Shown here one piece after another: positions 53,753-62,273 of a stretch of 64,000 nt of DNA; the first letter of the stretch is position 1, and the number at the start of each line of letters is the position of its first letter. This DNA is from a bacterium. Lineage in GTDB: Bacteria; Planctomycetota; UBA1135; UBA2386. The translations under genes were made by a program, and so were the position numbers. The stretch is from contig JAUILN010000003.1 in the NCBI GenBank assembly GCA_030432695.1, positions 310,001 to 374,000 of the forward strand, written 5' to 3'. The notes under the pieces are model-generated. The model was given only the letters and a program-made list of their open reading frames with translations. It did not search any database and was not told the DNA's origin.

Positions 53753-55414
53753 TCACCGCCCCAGGTTCAACGTCAGCCCGGGCGTGAAGGCCAGTCCCGC
53801 ACTCGCGCCCGGATCGAGCATCACCACCTGCGTGTGCCAGGTCGTGCCGCAGAGGTTGCGGTCGGCCGGCAGCGGCAGGTTGGTGTCGGCCCGGAACGGA
53901 GCCAGCGGGATGGTCTCCTGGATCAGCGGGTTCACCAGACGGCTGCCGCCGAATGGCGTGGGCAGGTTCTCGCGCTGCACGCCGAGCAGCAGCACGCCGG
54001 AGGTCGTCAGGCCGCCCCGGCTGTTGGTGGCGCGCAGGGTCAGCGTGGTGCCGGGCTCGGGGCGGGTGGTCGCGGTCAGCGAGGGCACGCCGGTGGAGCC
54101 GGCCCAGCCGCTGCCGTAGTTCGCGGAACTCGCGATGTGCCCACCCCGGAAGTTGGCGATGCCCTGGCGGGTCTCGCCGATGCGGCGCGCATTGTCGGCG
54201 CAGTTGGCGAGGCCGAACGGCAGGCAGTTGTTCGGGATGAAGTCGGGGTTGGAGAAGAAGCCGATCACGCTCGAGCCGAGCGTGGCCCACATCCGGGTCT
54301 GCTTGACCGCACCCTGGCAGACCATCTGCCAGGCGTTGTTGTAGGTCGAGCAACTGCTGCTCTGGTGCTGGCAGCCGAGGTTGTGGCCGACCTCGTGGGG
54401 AACGACCTGCGCGGCGAGGGTTGCTCGATCCACGCCGAAGCCGAGGCGGTCGTCGCGCCCGTCGCCGATGTAGGCGCGGCCGGCGACGCCTTGGTGGCAG
54501 TTGGTTCCGAGATCGGCGACGAGGGCGTGGACGAGGTCTGCCTGGTACCGATCGCGGAGCTGCGCGATGTTGGAGTCGGATCGGAGCGAGCTGAGCAGGC
54601 TGCCGAGACCGTCACAGACGTCGACCTGGGCCCAGGTCGATACGGGACCGACCTTGCGAGCCGTCATCGCGAAGCCACCGGAGCCGTGTCCCGTCGAGAG
54701 GAAGTCGGTGGTCAGGATGGAGGTGGCGACCAGCGCCGCGGCCTCCTGGCCGCCGCCGAGCTGCGCGATCGCCAGCGGGGTGACGACGTAGTGGATGTCG
54801 ATGCGGCGCGGGTCCTCGTCGCAGCAACCGTTGCTGGCCGGCTGCGCCCCGCTGTTGCCCGGCAGCCCGGTCGGGCGGAGCTGGCGGCCCATCGCCTGCC
54901 GCGCGCCGACCGCCCGGGCCGCGTCGTCGTCGTTGCCGCAGCGGTTCAAGTCGTCCAGGTGGGCGCGGACGAAGTGCGCACCGGGCCCCGGCATCAGGTT
55001 CAGGATCACCCCAGCGCCGAGCGTGGCGTCGCTGGTGTTCGGTTGGAACGTCGCGGCCACGTGGCCGTCGGCGACCGACAGGAAGAACCGGGAGTCGGGC
55101 AAGCCCTCCAGCGAGCCGATCCAACTCAGGCCGCCGAACTCGTGGACCACGCGCCGTTCGAACACCGCGCGGTAGGCGAGGCCGGTGCGCAGTTCGATCT
55201 CCACCACGCTGCCGCCGGTCGGGTCCAGGCGGGCCAGCAGGTCCATGTCGACGTCGACCGGCCGGGACCAGGCCAGCGACTGGTCGAGGTGGGCGATCGG
55301 GTCGACGGCCCCGGGATGGTCGCGGAGCAGGCGGCCGGCGGTCGGGGCGAGGTTCTGGGCGGCGAGCGGTGCCAGCGTCGCGGTGAGGAGGGCGAGGAGC
55401 GGGGAGCGTTGCAT
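53753..55414 (-). CDS. Secreted zinc metalloprotease (metzincin, reprolysin-like)
   Basis: A 553-residue exported protein. Signal peptide MQRSPLLALLTATLAPLAAQ; propeptide about 20-190 (LDPTGGSVVEIELRTGLAYR, ATLGAGVILNLMPGPGAHFV); metzincin domain with HEVGHNLGCQH (His340, Glu341, His344, His350) and several disulfide-candidate cysteines; then the shared C-terminal module ending LCGTTWHTQVVMLDPGAS. AGGA lies about nine bases before the ATG. It is a close paralogue of the next gene: both share NLAPT, the NRCGND and NGCCDEDP/SGCCDEDP blocks and RRIGETRQGI. Its 3' end is copied at 51130-51306. Confidence 0.9.
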   Translation of the reverse strand: MQRSPLLALLTATLAPLAAQNLAPTAGRLLRDHPGAVDPIAHLDQSLAWSRPVDVDMDLLARLDPTGGSVVEIELRTGLAYRAVFERRVVHEFGGLSWIGSLEGLPDSRFFLSVADGHVAATFQPNTSDATLGAGVILNLMPGPGAHFVRAHLDDLNRCGNDDDAARAVGARQAMGRQLRPTGLPGNSGAQPASNGCCDEDPRRIDIHYVVTPLAIAQLGGGQEAAALVATSILTTDFLSTGHGSGGFAMTARKVGPVSTWAQVDVCDGLGSLLSSLRSDSNIAQLRDRYQADLVHALVADLGTNCHQGVAGRAYIGDGRDDRLGFGVDRATLAAQVVPHEVGHNLGCQHQSSSCSTYNNAWQMVCQGAVKQTRMWATLGSSVIGFFSNPDFIPNNCLPFGLANCADNARRIGETRQGIANFRGGHIASSANYGSGWAGSTGVPSLTATTRPEPGTTLTLRATNSRGGLTTSGVLLLGVQRENLPTPFGGSRLVNPLIQETIPLAPFRADTNLPLPADRNLCGTTWHTQVVMLDPGASAGLAFTPGLTLNLGR

Positions 55415-55509
55415 GCGGCGTGATCCTGGGTCGATGGCCCGCAGGCCGGGTTCAGGACCGCTCCCGGAAAATCGCGCCGCAGTGGATCACGGGATCCCGC
55501 GATTTCTGG

Positions 55510-57198
55510 TCAGCGCCCGAGTTCCAGCGTCACACCGTTGGTGAACGACAGGCCGTGGCTCGCCGCGGGGTCGAGCATGATGGTCTGCGCATGCCAGGTC
55601 GTCCCGCAGAGGGCCGGGTCGCCGGGCAGCGGGAGATCGACGAGCTGGTTGAAGGGGCCGATACCGACTGTCAGGTCGATCAGCGGGATCACCAGTCGGG
55701 TGCCGCCGAACGGGGTCACGGTCGTGTCGCGCTGGATGCCCAGGAAGATCACGCCGGTGGTGCTGGCTCCATTGCGGGTGTTGCCGATCGTCAGCGTCAG
55801 GGTCGTGCCCGGTTCCGGCCGATTGGTCGCGTCCATGCCTTGAGCGCCGCGCTCGCCGGGCCAGGAGGGTCCGTACTGCTCGCTGCGGGCCACGTGGCCG
55901 CCGCGGAAGTTGGTGATCCCCTGGCGGGTCTCGCCGATCCGCCGGGTGTTGTCGATGCAGTCGGTCCGGCCGAGCGGCGTGGTCGTCGTGGGCGCGATGA
56001 AGTCGGGGTTCGAGAAGTAGCCCAGCACGCTGGAGCTGAGCGTCGCCCACATCCGCGAGTAGACGGTGTTGCCGGCGACGTTCCGGGTCGAGGCCGCGTT
56101 GTTGTACGTCTGGCAGCTCGTGCTCTCGTGTTGGCAACCGAGGTTGTGGCCGACCTCGTGCGGCACCACCTGGGCGGCCAGGATCGCGCGGTTGACGCTG
56201 AAGCCGAGGCTGGCGTCGGTGCCGTTGCCGATGTAGGCGAGGCCGGCGACGCCGCCGTGGCAGGAGGTCCCGCGGTCGCCGACCAGCGCGGCGACGAGGT
56301 CCGCGTCGAATTGGTCGCGCGTCGTCGCGATGGAACTCGAGCTGCGCAAGTTGGCGAGTGCGTCGGTGAGATCGTCGCAGATCTCGTTGTGGCTCCAGCG
56401 GGTCACGGGCCCGACCAGGCGGATCGTCTGGATGAAGGCTCCGCTGCCCACGCCGGTCGAGACGAGGTCGGAGTTCATCCTCGCGACCGCGTTCGCTGCC
56501 ACCACGAGGCCGCTGTTGCCGAGCTGCACGATGGCCAGCGGGGTGATCACGAACAGCACGTCGATGGTGCGCGGATCCTCGTCGCAGCAGCCGGAGGAAC
56601 TCGGCCGGGAGACACCGCCGCCCGGTGTGGGCGCCGTGGAGCGTTGCAGTGCGCCGCCCAGCGCCCGACGGGTGCCGGCGAGGTCGAGGTGGGAGCCGTC
56701 GTTGCCGCAGCGGTTCAGGTCGTCGAGGTGGCCGCGGACGAAGTGCGCGCCGCCGGGTCCGGGCAGCAGGTTCAGGATCATGCCCGCGCCCTTCGCCGGG
56801 TCGGCGGTGCGCGGTTCGAAGGTCGCGGCGACGGCGCCCTCGGCGATCGACAGCACGAACAGCGATCCCTCGCAGCCCTCCAGGCTGCCGTACCAGTTCA
56901 CCACGCCCTGCTCGATGGACTCGCGGCGCTCGAACACCGCGCGGAAGGCGAGGCCCGCTCGGAGTTCGACGTCGACGACGCTGCCGCCGGCGGGGTCGAG
57001 ACGGTCCAGGAGGTCCAGGTCGACGTCGACGGCGCGCGAGAAGGCCAGGGATCGGTCGATCCTGGCGATCGGGTCGACCGCGCCGGGGCGGTCACGGAGC
57101 AGTTGGCCGACGGTCGGGGCGAGGTTCTGGGCCCCGAGCGGGGCGATGGCGGAGAGGAGGAGGGCGGAGAACAGACTGCTGCGCGTCGCTCGTTGCAT
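55510..57198 (-). CDS. Secreted zinc metalloprotease (metzincin), paralogue of the preceding one
   Basis: A 562-residue exported protein with the same domain order: signal peptide (LFSALLLSAIAPLGAQ), propeptide (PAGGSVVDVELRAGLAFR), metzincin domain with HEVGHNLGCQH (His347, Glu348, His351, His357), and a C-terminal module ending TWHAQTIMLDPAASHGLSF and NGVTLELGR. Identity with its neighbour is high in the core and lower in the propeptide and linker, indicating an older tandem duplication. ATG 57198 begins the signal peptide. The gap 57199-57351 separates it from the divergent gluQRS. Confidence 0.9.
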   Translation of the reverse strand: MQRATRSSLFSALLLSAIAPLGAQNLAPTVGQLLRDRPGAVDPIARIDRSLAFSRAVDVDLDLLDRLDPAGGSVVDVELRAGLAFRAVFERRESIEQGVVNWYGSLEGCEGSLFVLSIAEGAVAATFEPRTADPAKGAGMILNLLPGPGGAHFVRGHLDDLNRCGNDGSHLDLAGTRRALGGALQRSTAPTPGGGVSRPSSSGCCDEDPRTIDVLFVITPLAIVQLGNSGLVVAANAVARMNSDLVSTGVGSGAFIQTIRLVGPVTRWSHNEICDDLTDALANLRSSSSIATTRDQFDADLVAALVGDRGTSCHGGVAGLAYIGNGTDASLGFSVNRAILAAQVVPHEVGHNLGCQHESTSCQTYNNAASTRNVAGNTVYSRMWATLSSSVLGYFSNPDFIAPTTTTPLGRTDCIDNTRRIGETRQGITNFRGGHVARSEQYGPSWPGERGAQGMDATNRPEPGTTLTLTIGNTRNGASTTGVIFLGIQRDTTVTPFGGTRLVIPLIDLTVGIGPFNQLVDLPLPGDPALCGTTWHAQTIMLDPAASHGLSFTNGVTLELGR

Positions 57199-57339
57199 GG
57201 CTTCGGAGTTCCTCGGGAAGGTCGCGATTCGGGTCACCGCGGCCTCCGGCGGGGAGCTGCGGCGTGTGTCAGCAACTCGCCCTTTTCCGTCCGCGCATCC
57301 GCCCAGTCCCGTCGCTGGCGCGCTCCAGGGGTCACCGCG

Positions 57340-57345
57340 TAGAAC
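57340..57345 (+). promoter_or_regulatory. Candidate -10 box for leaderless gluQRS mRNA
   Basis: TAGAAC ends six bases before the gluQRS ATG, so the transcript would start at or beside the start codon; no ribosome site is present between them. Confidence 0.45.
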
Positions 57346-57351
57346 ACCGGC

Positions 57352-58284
57352 ATGGCAGGTTCCGAGGCGCCGGTGAGCCGGCTGGCCCCCAGCCCCACGG
57401 GCGTGCTCCACCTCGGCAATGCGCGGACGTTCCTGCTGAACTGGCTGTGGGTTCGCTCGGTCGGCGGGCGGCTGCTGCTGCGCATCGAGGACATCGACGG
57501 CCCGCGGGTGAAGGTCGGTGCCGAGGAGGCGCTGCTGGAAGACCTGCACTGGCTCGGCCTCGACTGGGACGGCGTGCCGGTGCGGCAGAGCGAACGGCTC
57601 GGCACCTACTCGACGGTGGTCGACGGCCTGCTCGCGCGCGGTCTCGCCTATCCCTGCACCTGCACCCGCAAGGAGGTCGAGGAGGCCGCTTCTGCGCCGC
57701 ACGAGAGCTGGCAAGACGCGACGCCCTATCCTGGCACCTGCCGCGATCGGTTCTGCGACCTCGCCCACGCCCGCGCCGAGACCGGCCGCGAGCCGGCAGT
57801 GCGGTTCCGGGTCGATGTCGACGCGGTGGCCTACGACGACCTGTTCCGCGGCGCCGACCCGGGCCGCATCGGTGGCGACTTCGTGATCGAGAAGCGCGAC
57901 CGCGGCCCGGCCTACCAGCTCGCGGTGGTGGTCGACGACGCGGCGCAGGGCGTCGACCTGGTGGTCCGCGGCGACGACCTGGTGACCTCCACGCCGCGCC
58001 AGCTCCTGCTCTATCGGGCGCTCGGGCTCACCGCGCCGCGCTTCGCGCACCTGCCGCTGCTGGTCGGCCCCGATGGCAAGCGGCTCGCCAAGCGTCACGG
58101 CGATACGTCGCTGAAGGCCTACCGCGAGGCGGGCACCACACCCGAAAAGATCGTCGGCTACCTCGCGGCGGTGTCGGGCCTCGGGGAACCGGGGGGCCGT
58201 CTTCGGCCGACGGACCTGCTCGACTCCTTCGCGCTCGCACGCATCCCGCGCGAACCGGTCGTCACGTCGGGTTCGCTGCGCTGA
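57352..58284 (+). CDS. gluQRS: Glutamyl-Q tRNA(Asp) synthetase
   Basis: A 310-residue GluRS paralogue lacking the anticodon-binding domain; it loads glutamate onto queuosine in tRNA(Asp). Motifs: SRLAPSPTGVLHLGNARTFL (HIGH-like HLGNA), RIEDIDGPR, zinc region CTCTRKE with YPGTCRDRFC, FVIEKRDRGPAYQLAVVVDD, and the KMSKS-like KRLAKRHGD. Length (about 300) is typical and separates it from full GluRS (about 470). The 3' end overlaps the convergent membrane-protein gene by 23 bases. Confidence 0.95.
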   Translation: MAGSEAPVSRLAPSPTGVLHLGNARTFLLNWLWVRSVGGRLLLRIEDIDGPRVKVGAEEALLEDLHWLGLDWDGVPVRQSERLGTYSTVVDGLLARGLAYPCTCTRKEVEEAASAPHESWQDATPYPGTCRDRFCDLAHARAETGREPAVRFRVDVDAVAYDDLFRGADPGRIGGDFVIEKRDRGPAYQLAVVVDDAAQGVDLVVRGDDLVTSTPRQLLLYRALGLTAPRFAHLPLLVGPDGKRLAKRHGDTSLKAYREAGTTPEKIVGYLAAVSGLGEPGGRLRPTDLLDSFALARIPREPVVTSGSLR

Positions 58285-59140
58285 CGGGCCGGCGCGCCGG
58301 CTCGTGGCTCTCCACGACGTCGAGCCAATGCGCGGTGACGAACACCGTGCTGACCAGCGCAGCGGCCAGCGCGCAGAGGATGACGAAGCCTTCGGGCAGG
58401 GGGAACTGCACGAACGGGTAGGTGTTCCAGCTCAGCGACGACGAGCTCAGCGGCAGCGCCTCCGGCCCATAGCGATGCACTCCGAACGGCTGGCACATCA
58501 CGCCGATCATCACGATCAGGAAGGCGGTCTGCAGGGTGACGCGGAAGCCGACCCGCTGCAGGTGGTCGTAGGCGAAGCGCAGCGTCGCGCCGATCGCGCG
58601 CGCGGGGTTGCCGGGATGCAGCGACGCGAAGCCGGGGAGTGGGGCGAGCAGGGCGCTGGGGATCAGGAACAGCAGGATCCCGGGGCTGCGCACGTCGACC
58701 AGCGTCGAGATGCCGTAGACGGAGCCGAACAGCATCAGCTTGCCGACGGCGATGGTGACGCCGTGCCGAAGGATGCCGTCGAGGAAGTCCTGGCCGCCGG
58801 GACGCCGACCGGCCTGCACCGCCTCGAGCAGCCCGGCGTGCCCGGCGAGGGTCAACGACACGATGCCGAAGGCCAGCCAGCACGGCACCACCATGTGGCT
58901 GGAGACTTCGAACTGGGCCAGGGCGAACGGGTTCTCGAAGAACCGCACCGTGTCGCCCTGGTAGTGCAGGATCGCCAGCGCGGCGCAGGCCATCACCGGA
59001 GGCACCAGCAGGGCGGCGTTGCCGAACACCAGACGGCGCGCCTGCCGGGCCCGCTTCTCGAGGGTGAGCAGCAACGCCGCGATCACCCCGACCGCCAGCA
59101 TGCCGATGAGATCTTCGGGCTGTACGTGGGACCAGGGCAT
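58262..59140 (-). CDS. Polytopic membrane protein of unknown function
   Basis: A 292-residue protein with about seven hydrophobic segments (for example LIGMLAVGVIAALLLTL, ALLVPPVMACAALAIL, CWLAFGIVSLTLAGHAGLL, TLQTAFLIVMIGVM, VILCALAAALVSTVF) and short loops. The ATG at 59140 was chosen because it starts just before the first segment; the frame is open further upstream but reads as the antisense of the methyltransferase gene. No family was recognised. It overlaps the convergent gluQRS by 23 bases and is divergent from the methyltransferase. Confidence 0.75.
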   Translation of the reverse strand: MPWSHVQPEDLIGMLAVGVIAALLLTLEKRARQARRLVFGNAALLVPPVMACAALAILHYQGDTVRFFENPFALAQFEVSSHMVVPCWLAFGIVSLTLAGHAGLLEAVQAGRRPGGQDFLDGILRHGVTIAVGKLMLFGSVYGISTLVDVRSPGILLFLIPSALLAPLPGFASLHPGNPARAIGATLRFAYDHLQRVGFRVTLQTAFLIVMIGVMCQPFGVHRYGPEALPLSSSSLSWNTYPFVQFPLPEGFVILCALAAALVSTVFVTAHWLDVVESHEPARRPVSAANPT

Positions 59141-59206
59141 GGTGGGGCGACGTATCGGGCCGCCTGGCGAGGATTCCGAGACGGCGGAGATTCCTCTCCT
59201 CTGCGG

Positions 59207-59212
59207 TAGAGT
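59207..59212 (+). promoter_or_regulatory. Candidate -10 box before the RNA methyltransferase
   Basis: TAGAGT ends ten bases before ATG 59223 in the divergent 82-bp gap, matching the near-start TAnnnT boxes of other genes; no ribosome site is seen. Confidence 0.4.
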
Positions 59213-59222
59213 GGCCCGGCTC

Positions 59223-60026
59223 ATGCCCAGGCCGATCCAGCTCACGTCCCCGAAGAACCCCGTCGTGCTCCGTGTGAAGGACGCCGCCAGCGGCGAACTG
59301 CCGGGGGAGATGGTCGTCGAGGGCAACCGTCTCGTCGAGGACGTGCTGGCCGCCGAACTGCCGATCCGCATCGCCTGCTTCTCCGACAAGCTCACCAAGG
59401 CCAAGAACGGCTTCGACTTGCGGCGCCGGCTCGAGCAGCAGGCCGACGAGGTGTACGCCTGTGACGACGCCGTGCTGGCCCGGATGTCGACCCTGACGAC
59501 CCACCAGGGGGTGCTCTGCGTGGTGCAGCGCCCCGAGTGGGACGACGCCGACCTGCTCGGCGACGAGCCCGGCCGGGCCCTGGTGGTCGCGGCCGCCGGG
59601 GTGCGGGATCCCGGCAATCTCGGCGCGATGTTGCGGGCCACCGAAGCAGCGCACGGCACCGGCTTCCTGGCGCTGAACGGCGGCGCCGACCCGTTCCGCG
59701 ACAAGGCGGCGCGCGGTTCGGCCGGATCGGTGCTCCGTCTGCCCACCCAATTCGGGCTGTCACCCGCGCAGGTCGCGGACTTCGCCAAGGCCCAGGGCCT
59801 GACGCTGGTCGCCGCCGACGGCAGCGGTGACACCGACTATCTCGACCACGACTGGACCCGCCCGACCCTGGTCGCGCTCGGCAACGAGGGCGCCGGCCTG
59901 CCCGACGAGCTGCTGTCGCGCTGCGACGCGGTGGTGCGGATCCCGATCGCGCCCGAAGTCGAGAGCCTGAACGTCGCGGTGGCCGCCGGGGTGCTGCTGT
60001 ACGAGGCGCGGCGCCAGCGCCGCTGA
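59223..60026 (+). CDS. TrmH/SpoU-family RNA 2'-O-methyltransferase
   Basis: A 267-residue SPOUT methyltransferase. The N-terminal ~95 residues are the RNA-binding substrate domain (SPKNPVVLRVKDAASGELPG, VVEGNRLVEDVL). The C-terminal knotted domain has motif 1 GVRDPGNLGAMLRATEAAHG, motif 2 LVALGNEGAGLPDEL and motif 3 IPIAPEVESLNVAVAAGVLL, which together form the SAM-binding trefoil knot. It methylates a ribose 2'-OH in rRNA or tRNA; the target cannot be named from sequence. The next gene, rarA, follows after 22 bases. Confidence 0.93.
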   Translation: MPRPIQLTSPKNPVVLRVKDAASGELPGEMVVEGNRLVEDVLAAELPIRIACFSDKLTKAKNGFDLRRRLEQQADEVYACDDAVLARMSTLTTHQGVLCVVQRPEWDDADLLGDEPGRALVVAAAGVRDPGNLGAMLRATEAAHGTGFLALNGGADPFRDKAARGSAGSVLRLPTQFGLSPAQVADFAKAQGLTLVAADGSGDTDYLDHDWTRPTLVALGNEGAGLPDELLSRCDAVVRIPIAPEVESLNVAVAAGVLLYEARRQRR

Positions 60027-60048
60027 ACGGGTCGGGAGGGCGCGTGCG

Positions 60049-61386
60049 ATGAGCCTGTTCGGAGAGCCCGAGGAGTCCGGTCGGGAGGCGGCTGGTGCGC
60101 GTCGGCCGCTCGCCGACCGGATGCGACCGCGGACCCTCGACGAGTTCCTCGGTCAGGGTCAGGCTGTCGGCGAGGACCAGGCGTTGCGCGGTGCGATCCT
60201 TCGCGGCGACGCCGGTTCGCTGCTGCTCTGGGGACCGCCCGGCTGCGGCAAGACCACGCTGGCGCTGCTGATCGCCGAAGCCTCCGACCTGCACTTCGAG
60301 CCGTTCTCGGCGGTGCTCAGCGGCGTGAAGGAAGTGCGCGAGGCGGTGGCCCGCGCCGATGGGATCCGCAAGGAGAGCGGTCGCGGCTCGCTGCTGTTCG
60401 TCGACGAGATCCACCGCTTCAACAAGGCCCAGCAGGACGCCTTCCTGCCGTACGTCGAGTCGGGGCGGGTGGTGCTGGTCGGAGCGACCACCGAGAACCC
60501 CAGCTTCGCGATCAACCGGGCGCTGCTGTCCCGCTGCCGGGTGGTCGCGCTCGGGCCGCTCGACGACGACGCGATCGGCGCGGTCGTCGACCGGGCACTG
60601 GCCGACTCCGAACGCGGTCTCGGTCGGATGCAGCTCGCGATCACCGACGAAGCCCGCGAGCGGCTGGCGCTGTTCGCCGGCGGCGATGCCCGCCGCGCGC
60701 TCACCGTGCTGGAGGCCGCTGCCGGGATCGCCGCCCTCGACCCCGCGGCGACGATCGACCTGGAGCAGATCGCCGAGGCCGCTCAGCACCGCACGCTGGC
60801 CCACGACAAGGGCGGCGACCACCACTTCGATCTGCTGTCGGCGCTGCACAAGAGCCTGCGCAACTCCGACGTCGACGCGTCCATCTACTGGCTGGCGCGC
60901 TTCCTCGAGGCGGGTGCCGACCCGATGCAGGCGGCGCGGCGGATGGTCGCGATGGCGGCCGAGGACGTCGGTCTCGCCGACCCGATGGCGTTGCAGGTCG
61001 CGGTCGCAGCGATGCAGGCCCTGCAGGGGCTGGGCTTGCCGGAGGGGCGCCTGCCGCTGACCGAGGCGGCGATCTACCTGGCGTCGGCGCCGAAGAGCCG
61101 TGGGGTCTGCGCGGCGATCGACGCGGCCCTGCGCGAGATCCAGAGCGGTCGCCAGCACGAGGTGCCGCTGCACCTGCGCAACGCGCCGACCCGGCTGGCC
61201 AAGGAGATGGGGCATGGCGCGGAGTACCGCTACGCCCACGACGAGCCCGGCCACGTCGCCGACATGGACTGCCTGCCGGAGGGGCTGAAGGGGCGGCGCT
61301 TCTACCGACCGGGTGATTGGGGCTTCGAAGGTGCGCGGATGGTCGAGCGGCTGCGCGAGATCGCCGAGCGGAGGAAGCGCCGGTGA
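60049..61386 (+). CDS. rarA: Replication-associated recombination protein A (AAA+ ATPase)
   Basis: A 445-residue AAA+ protein of the clamp-loader-like RarA/MgsA/WRNIP1 family, acting at stalled forks. Features: PLADRMRPRTLDEFLGQ, Walker A GPPGCGKTTLA (about 61-70), Walker B VDEIHRFNKAQQDAFLP, sensor 1 GATTENPSFAIN, arginine finger LLSRCRV, and the C-terminal tetramerisation region (DASIYWLARFLEAGADPMQA; GAEYRYAHDEPGHVAD). Length is typical (about 440). Its stop overlaps the GTG of the DUF72 gene. Confidence 0.96.
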   Translation: MSLFGEPEESGREAAGARRPLADRMRPRTLDEFLGQGQAVGEDQALRGAILRGDAGSLLLWGPPGCGKTTLALLIAEASDLHFEPFSAVLSGVKEVREAVARADGIRKESGRGSLLFVDEIHRFNKAQQDAFLPYVESGRVVLVGATTENPSFAINRALLSRCRVVALGPLDDDAIGAVVDRALADSERGLGRMQLAITDEARERLALFAGGDARRALTVLEAAAGIAALDPAATIDLEQIAEAAQHRTLAHDKGGDHHFDLLSALHKSLRNSDVDASIYWLARFLEAGADPMQAARRMVAMAAEDVGLADPMALQVAVAAMQALQGLGLPEGRLPLTEAAIYLASAPKSRGVCAAIDAALREIQSGRQHEVPLHLRNAPTRLAKEMGHGAEYRYAHDEPGHVADMDCLPEGLKGRRFYRPGDWGFEGARMVERLREIAERRKRR

Positions 61387-62261
61387 CCGGGCCGAGCCGC
61401 GTCCTGCTCGGCGTCTCGGGATGGAGCTATGCCGACTGGGTCGGGGTCGTCTACCCGCGCGGCGGCGCGCAGTCGTTGGTCGACGTGGCGAAGCTCGTCG
61501 ACTTCATCGAGATCAACTCCAGCTTCTACCGCACGCCGAGCATGGCCAGCGTCGCGGGGTGGGTCGAACGGACCGCGGAACTCGGCACGCGCTTCACCGC
61601 CAAGTTGCCCCAGGAGATCACCCATGCCGGCGCGCGCGACGACGGGTTGTCGCGCTCGTTCGCCGAGGCCTTCGCGCCGCTCCGGCAGAGCGGTCGACTC
61701 GATGCCCTGCTCGCACAGTTCAGTTTCCGGTTCCGCGCCGATGCGGCCGGGCGCGAGCACCTGGCCTGGATCCGTGATCGGTTCGCGTCGCTCGCGCCGT
61801 TGGTGCTCGAGGTTCGCGACGGTTCCTGGCGACGACCCGAGGCGCAGGCCCTCGCCGCCGAACTCGGGCTGCGACTGGTGGCGCTCGACTACCCCGGCGC
61901 CGACCGGGGCTTCGCGGTTCCCGACCACGTGCCGGACGACCTCGCCTACTATCGCCTGCACGGTCGCAACAGCCGCGCCTGGTTCGACAAGGACGCCGGC
62001 CGCGACGCCACCTACGACCACCTCTACACGCCCGCCGAGACCGACGAACTCACGCGGCGGATCGACGAACTCGCCAAGGCCACCCGCACCCTCTACGTGG
62101 CGGCCAACAACCACTTCCGCGGTCAGGCGGTGAAGATCGCGTTGGAGCTGGCGGCGTGGCGCGACGGCCAAAAGCTCGACGTGCCGCAGTCGATGGTCGA
62201 CGCCTACCCCGAACTCCAGAACATCGCCAAGCGCGCGCAGGGCTCGCTGTTCGGGGAGTGA
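61383..62261 (+). CDS. DUF72-family TIM-barrel protein
   Basis: A 292-residue protein of the DUF72 family. Hallmarks: LLGVSGWSYADWVGVVYP, FIEINSSFYRTPS, FTAKLPQEITH, PLVLEVRDGSW, YYRLHGRNSRAWFDK and LYVAANNHFRGQAV. The barrel resembles endonuclease IV and sugar-phosphate isomerases, but no activity has been firmly assigned. GTG 61383 overlaps the rarA stop (GTGA), so it is co-translated with rarA. It meets the aconitase gene tail to tail after 12 bases. Confidence 0.93.
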   Translation: MTGPSRVLLGVSGWSYADWVGVVYPRGGAQSLVDVAKLVDFIEINSSFYRTPSMASVAGWVERTAELGTRFTAKLPQEITHAGARDDGLSRSFAEAFAPLRQSGRLDALLAQFSFRFRADAAGREHLAWIRDRFASLAPLVLEVRDGSWRRPEAQALAAELGLRLVALDYPGADRGFAVPDHVPDDLAYYRLHGRNSRAWFDKDAGRDATYDHLYTPAETDELTRRIDELAKATRTLYVAANNHFRGQAVKIALELAAWRDGQKLDVPQSMVDAYPELQNIAKRAQGSLFGE

Positions 62262-62273
62262 GCCCGTGGCCGG

